Source of the DNA: an uncultured Lysobacteraceae bacterium
Lineage (GTDB): Bacteria; Pseudomonadota; Gammaproteobacteria; Xanthomonadales; Rhodanobacteraceae
Direction of reading: 5' to 3'
NCBI GenBank assembly: GCA_946482585.1
Contig: CAMLSI010000271.1
Location: 1 to 7,203 of the forward strand
DNA length: 7,203 nt
Shown here: positions 5,168 through 7,203 of the stretch, piece after piece
How positions within the stretch are numbered: position 1 is the stretch's first letter
How the letters are laid out: every line of letters begins with the position of its first letter
Notes under the pieces: model-generated
What the model saw: only the letters and a program-made list of their open reading frames with translations
What the model was told of the DNA's origin: nothing
The model's database searches: none
Made by a program: the position numbers and the translations under genes

Positions 5168-7072
5168 CTACCGCTGCCAGCCCAGTTCGACCGACCAGAT
5201 TCGCGCACCGTAGTCGAAGATCAATGGCGCGTTCGGCGGCGGACGGTTCTGCGCATAGGTGATCTCCGCGCTCGTCGCGTTGCGTACGGCCAGCCTCAGG
5301 CTCAGTCCGGGAACGCCGGCGAATCGATGCTCCGCCGAAAGGTTCACCGCGCTGTAGCCGTCGAGTTCCGTCGGCGGCGTGGCGCGCGCGCCGACCCGGT
5401 TCCAGTTCGCGCCCAGGGTCCAGCGCTCGCTCGGCTGGTAGATGAGGCCGACGTTGGCGAGGATGTCCGGCGTTCCGAACGCGGTCTGCAATGGCGGCCG
5501 CGCGCCGTCCGGCGTCGGCACCTGATGACTGGTTTCGATACGCGACACGTTGGCGCTGAGGCGCCAGGCATCGGCGATCCGCGTGCTGGCTTCGAGCTCG
5601 ATGCCGCGCGAACTCGTATAGCCGGTGTTGCGAAAGCCCGAGCCGGGCGGGCCGGCGGGGGTCAGAAAGTCGCTGACCAGCGCGTGATAGACGGTCGCGC
5701 GGAACAGGCTGTCCTGGCGCCGGTGAATCCAGGCCAGCTCGCTCGTCCGCACATTCTCGAAATCGAGGTTCGTGTTGCGCACGCCGCTGTCGTAGAGCTC
5801 GACCATGATCGGCGTGCGGAACCCTTCGCCGTATTGGGCCTTGATCGTGTTGGTGCCGCTTGCGCGCCAGATGGCGCCGAGCCGTGGCGTGATGCGCGTC
5901 GCGACGTCGGAGAATTCGTCGTAGCGCAGGCCTGCAGTGATGCTCAGGCGTTCGCCCCAATCGAATTGGTCCTGCAACAGCAGCGAATGCGACGACAGCT
6001 TCGTGCTGACGCTCGCTGGCCGCCGCCCGGGCGGCGGCGGCACGTTCGGCGGCAACGGCATGACCGGCAGAGTCGCGCGTTCGACATCGAGCTCGCCGAA
6101 CGCGACTTCGGCGAGCACGCGATGGCGGCCTAACAGCCAGTTCGCGTCGCTGCCGATCTCGCGGCGATCAGCGGCGAAGAACTGACCCGATGCATAGTCC
6201 GCATCCGAATAGCGCGTCCACAGGCCGACCCGGTCGTCGTCGCCGAAATGCCAGTCGTAGCGCGCCTCCAGAGCCTTCGTGTGTTCGCTGGGCGTGCGCA
6301 GGACCGGTGTCGCCGACCCTGCCGCCAACGTCACGCGCTCCTGGTTGCGCGCGAGGCCGGCCGCCTTGAAGGCGAATCCTCCGTGCGCGATGCGCAGCGC
6401 GCCGTAGTTGCGCGCTTCGTCCGCAGGACCCCGTCCCGGCGCGTCGTAGCGATCGCTGGTTTCCCGGGCGAGATCGAGCTGCCAGTTCCAGTCCCCGCCG
6501 CCCGACAGGGACCCGCCGATCAGGCGCTCGCCGCCTGCGCCGGCGCCGACGAAGGCGCCGTTCCTGTCGGCATGAGTCACGATGTTGACGAGCCCGTTCA
6601 GCGCGAAATCGCCGAACACGACCGAACCCGGACCGCGGATCACTTCGATCCGGTCGACCAGGTTCAGCGGCATCAGCAGCGTGGCGGAATTCTGGGCGGC
6701 CACCGGATAGGACGTATCCAGGCCGTCGATCAATATCTTTACGTTTCCGGAATTGAAGAACGCATCGATGCCGCGCACGCGCAGCGTCGCCGCGCCGTTG
6801 GGGTCGCGATTGACCTCGATCCCCGGCAGCAGGGCGATGGCATCGAGCACCGACCGCGCGCCGAGCGCGCGTGCTTCGTCGGCCGACAGCACGCTGACGA
6901 TGCCGGGCACGAAGTCGGCGTTCTCGCGCGTCCGTGTGGCGACCTCGGTTTCCTCGGCGAGCAATTGCAGCAAGGCCTGCCGCTCCGCCTCGTCGGCGCG
7001 TTCCGCGCCGTCCTGGGCCAGCGCGGACCCCGCCGCGGCAATAGCCATCCACAGCACACTGTGCCGGATCAT
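5168..7072 (-). CDS. TonB-dependent outer-membrane receptor
   Basis: A complete 634-residue receptor. ATG 7072 follows a purine-rich Shine-Dalgarno (AGGGGGAAG) and begins a signal peptide MIRHSVLWMAIAAAGSALAQ with probable cleavage after ALA (residue 19). A periplasmic stretch with ETEVATRTR (41-49, possible TonB-box area) leads to the plug: DFVPGIVSVLSADEARALGA, VLDAIALLPGIEV, LRVRGIDAFFNSGNVKILID and RIEVIRGPGSVVFGDFALNG (to about 167). The beta barrel fills the rest, with GLRYDEFSD, YGEGFRTP (FRAP-like, 414-421) and YSAVNLSAEHRF. A Pro-rich loop (about 336-351) lies within the barrel. The C-terminus is GWQR, not ending in the usual aromatic residue. Such receptors import siderophores, cobalamin or other scarce nutrients using TonB energy; the ligand cannot be read from the sequence. 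Its start overlaps the stop of the GGDEF gene upstream. Confidence 0.96.
   Translation of the reverse strand: MIRHSVLWMAIAAAGSALAQDGAERADEAERQALLQLLAEETEVATRTRENADFVPGIVSVLSADEARALGARSVLDAIALLPGIEVNRDPNGAATLRVRGIDAFFNSGNVKILIDGLDTSYPVAAQNSATLLMPLNLVDRIEVIRGPGSVVFGDFALNGLVNIVTHADRNGAFVGAGAGGERLIGGSLSGGGDWNWQLDLARETSDRYDAPGRGPADEARNYGALRIAHGGFAFKAAGLARNQERVTLAAGSATPVLRTPSEHTKALEARYDWHFGDDDRVGLWTRYSDADYASGQFFAADRREIGSDANWLLGRHRVLAEVAFGELDVERATLPVMPLPPNVPPPPGRRPASVSTKLSSHSLLLQDQFDWGERLSITAGLRYDEFSDVATRITPRLGAIWRASGTNTIKAQYGEGFRTPIMVELYDSGVRNTNLDFENVRTSELAWIHRRQDSLFRATVYHALVSDFLTPAGPPGSGFRNTGYTSSRGIELEASTRIADAWRLSANVSRIETSHQVPTPDGARPPLQTAFGTPDILANVGLIYQPSERWTLGANWNRVGARATPPTELDGYSAVNLSAEHRFAGVPGLSLRLAVRNATSAEITYAQNRPPPNAPLIFDYGARIWSVELGWQR
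6019..6038. repeat. Perfect 20-bp GC palindrome inside the receptor gene
   Basis: GCCGCCGCCCGGGCGGCGGC, entirely G and C, reads the same on both strands. It encodes the end of the receptor's Pro-rich loop (PPPPGRRP). It is probably a by-product of Pro/Gly/Arg codons at high G+C but would be a strong fold and a slippage-prone site. Confidence 0.7.
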
Positions 7073-7203
7073 GACGGTTCTTCCCCCTGTAGCACGCGAG
7101 TCGCCACCCCGTCGGCACCCGCGATGACGCACCGATTGCGCCCTCCGCGCTTGGCTTCATACAGCAAGCGGTCGGCGCTTTCCAGGAGGTCGCGGCCGTC
7201 GCG
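7069..7203 (-). CDS. GGDEF-domain protein (diguanylate cyclase type), C-terminal end
   Basis: A minus-strand frame open from the right edge to TGA (7071-7069) gives 44 residues beginning RDGRDLLESADRLLYEAKRG and continuing GRNRCVI. The pattern LLESADRLLYEAKRGGRNR is the standard last helix and closing strand of GGDEF domains (compare the common A(D)xALYxAKxxGRNR signature), which in active enzymes make cyclic di-GMP. A 17-residue tail after it is unrelated to the domain. The catalytic GGDEF motif lies outside the window, so activity cannot be judged. The stop overlaps the receptor ATG (TCATGA), indicating translational coupling. Confidence 0.85.
   Translation of the reverse strand, partial: RDGRDLLESADRLLYEAKRGGRNRCVIAGADGVATRVLQGEEPS

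Noticed and set aside
5105..6133. 342-codon plus-strand frame over the receptor
   Set aside because: It is antisense to a clear TonB-dependent receptor and is only open because of high G+C.
6168..7160. 330-codon minus-strand frame in the receptor region
   Set aside because: Arg-rich out-of-frame shadow of the receptor's signal peptide and plug.
1..7203. CRISPR array, insertion sequence, integrase or toxin-antitoxin locus
   Set aside because: No regularly spaced repeats, no transposase or recombinase motif, and the RHH protein's partner is an esterase rather than a toxin.

Overview
The window is GC-rich DNA, most likely chromosomal, from a proteobacterium. Support comes from the high G+C third codon positions, the outer-membrane TonB-dependent receptor (so a Gram-negative cell) and the GGDEF, PHB-depolymerase and ribbon-helix-helix families. 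A gamma- or betaproteobacterium is my guess; nothing here fixes the genus.

Layout. (1) 1-264, plus: the 3' end of a cysteine-dioxygenase-like thiol dioxygenase with an intact Ser-His-Tyr triad. (2) 288-446: a sigma70-like promoter and a complete tRNA-Leu(CAA) with encoded CCA. (3) 447-1402: nearly 1 kb without a convincing gene, with G+C down to about half at 841-960, an AT-rich imperfect dyad at 938-971 and a start-less open frame ending at 1232. (4) 1403-2086, plus: two adjacent small genes of unknown family. The second appears to change frame at a perfect 11-bp inverted repeat (2017-2043), with coding-like sequence continuing in another frame towards 2200. (5) 2220-3763, minus: an RHH/CopG-type regulator followed by a PHB-depolymerase-family esterase. 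The regulator's stop overlaps a possible esterase start (ATGA), and GGATGG-type repeats lie upstream of the regulator. (6) 4058-5092, plus: a four-helix membrane protein, probably starting at an ATT codon at 4025, then a 24-residue hydrophobic peptide gene. (7) 5168-7203, minus: a complete TonB-dependent receptor preceded by the C-terminal end of a GGDEF diguanylate-cyclase domain, stop and start overlapping as ATGA.

How the genes relate. The minus-strand pairs (regulator + esterase; GGDEF + receptor) look like translationally coupled operons, and the membrane protein with its small hydrophobic neighbour looks like a third transcription unit. The least explained part is 447-2219: the tract after the tRNA-Leu gene plus the two unknown genes. 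It may be an old insertion at the tRNA or a decaying locus, but I see no integrase, no duplicated tRNA end and no transposase. I do not see a clearly new defence or mobile system; the unknown gene pair with its frame change is the best candidate for a second look.
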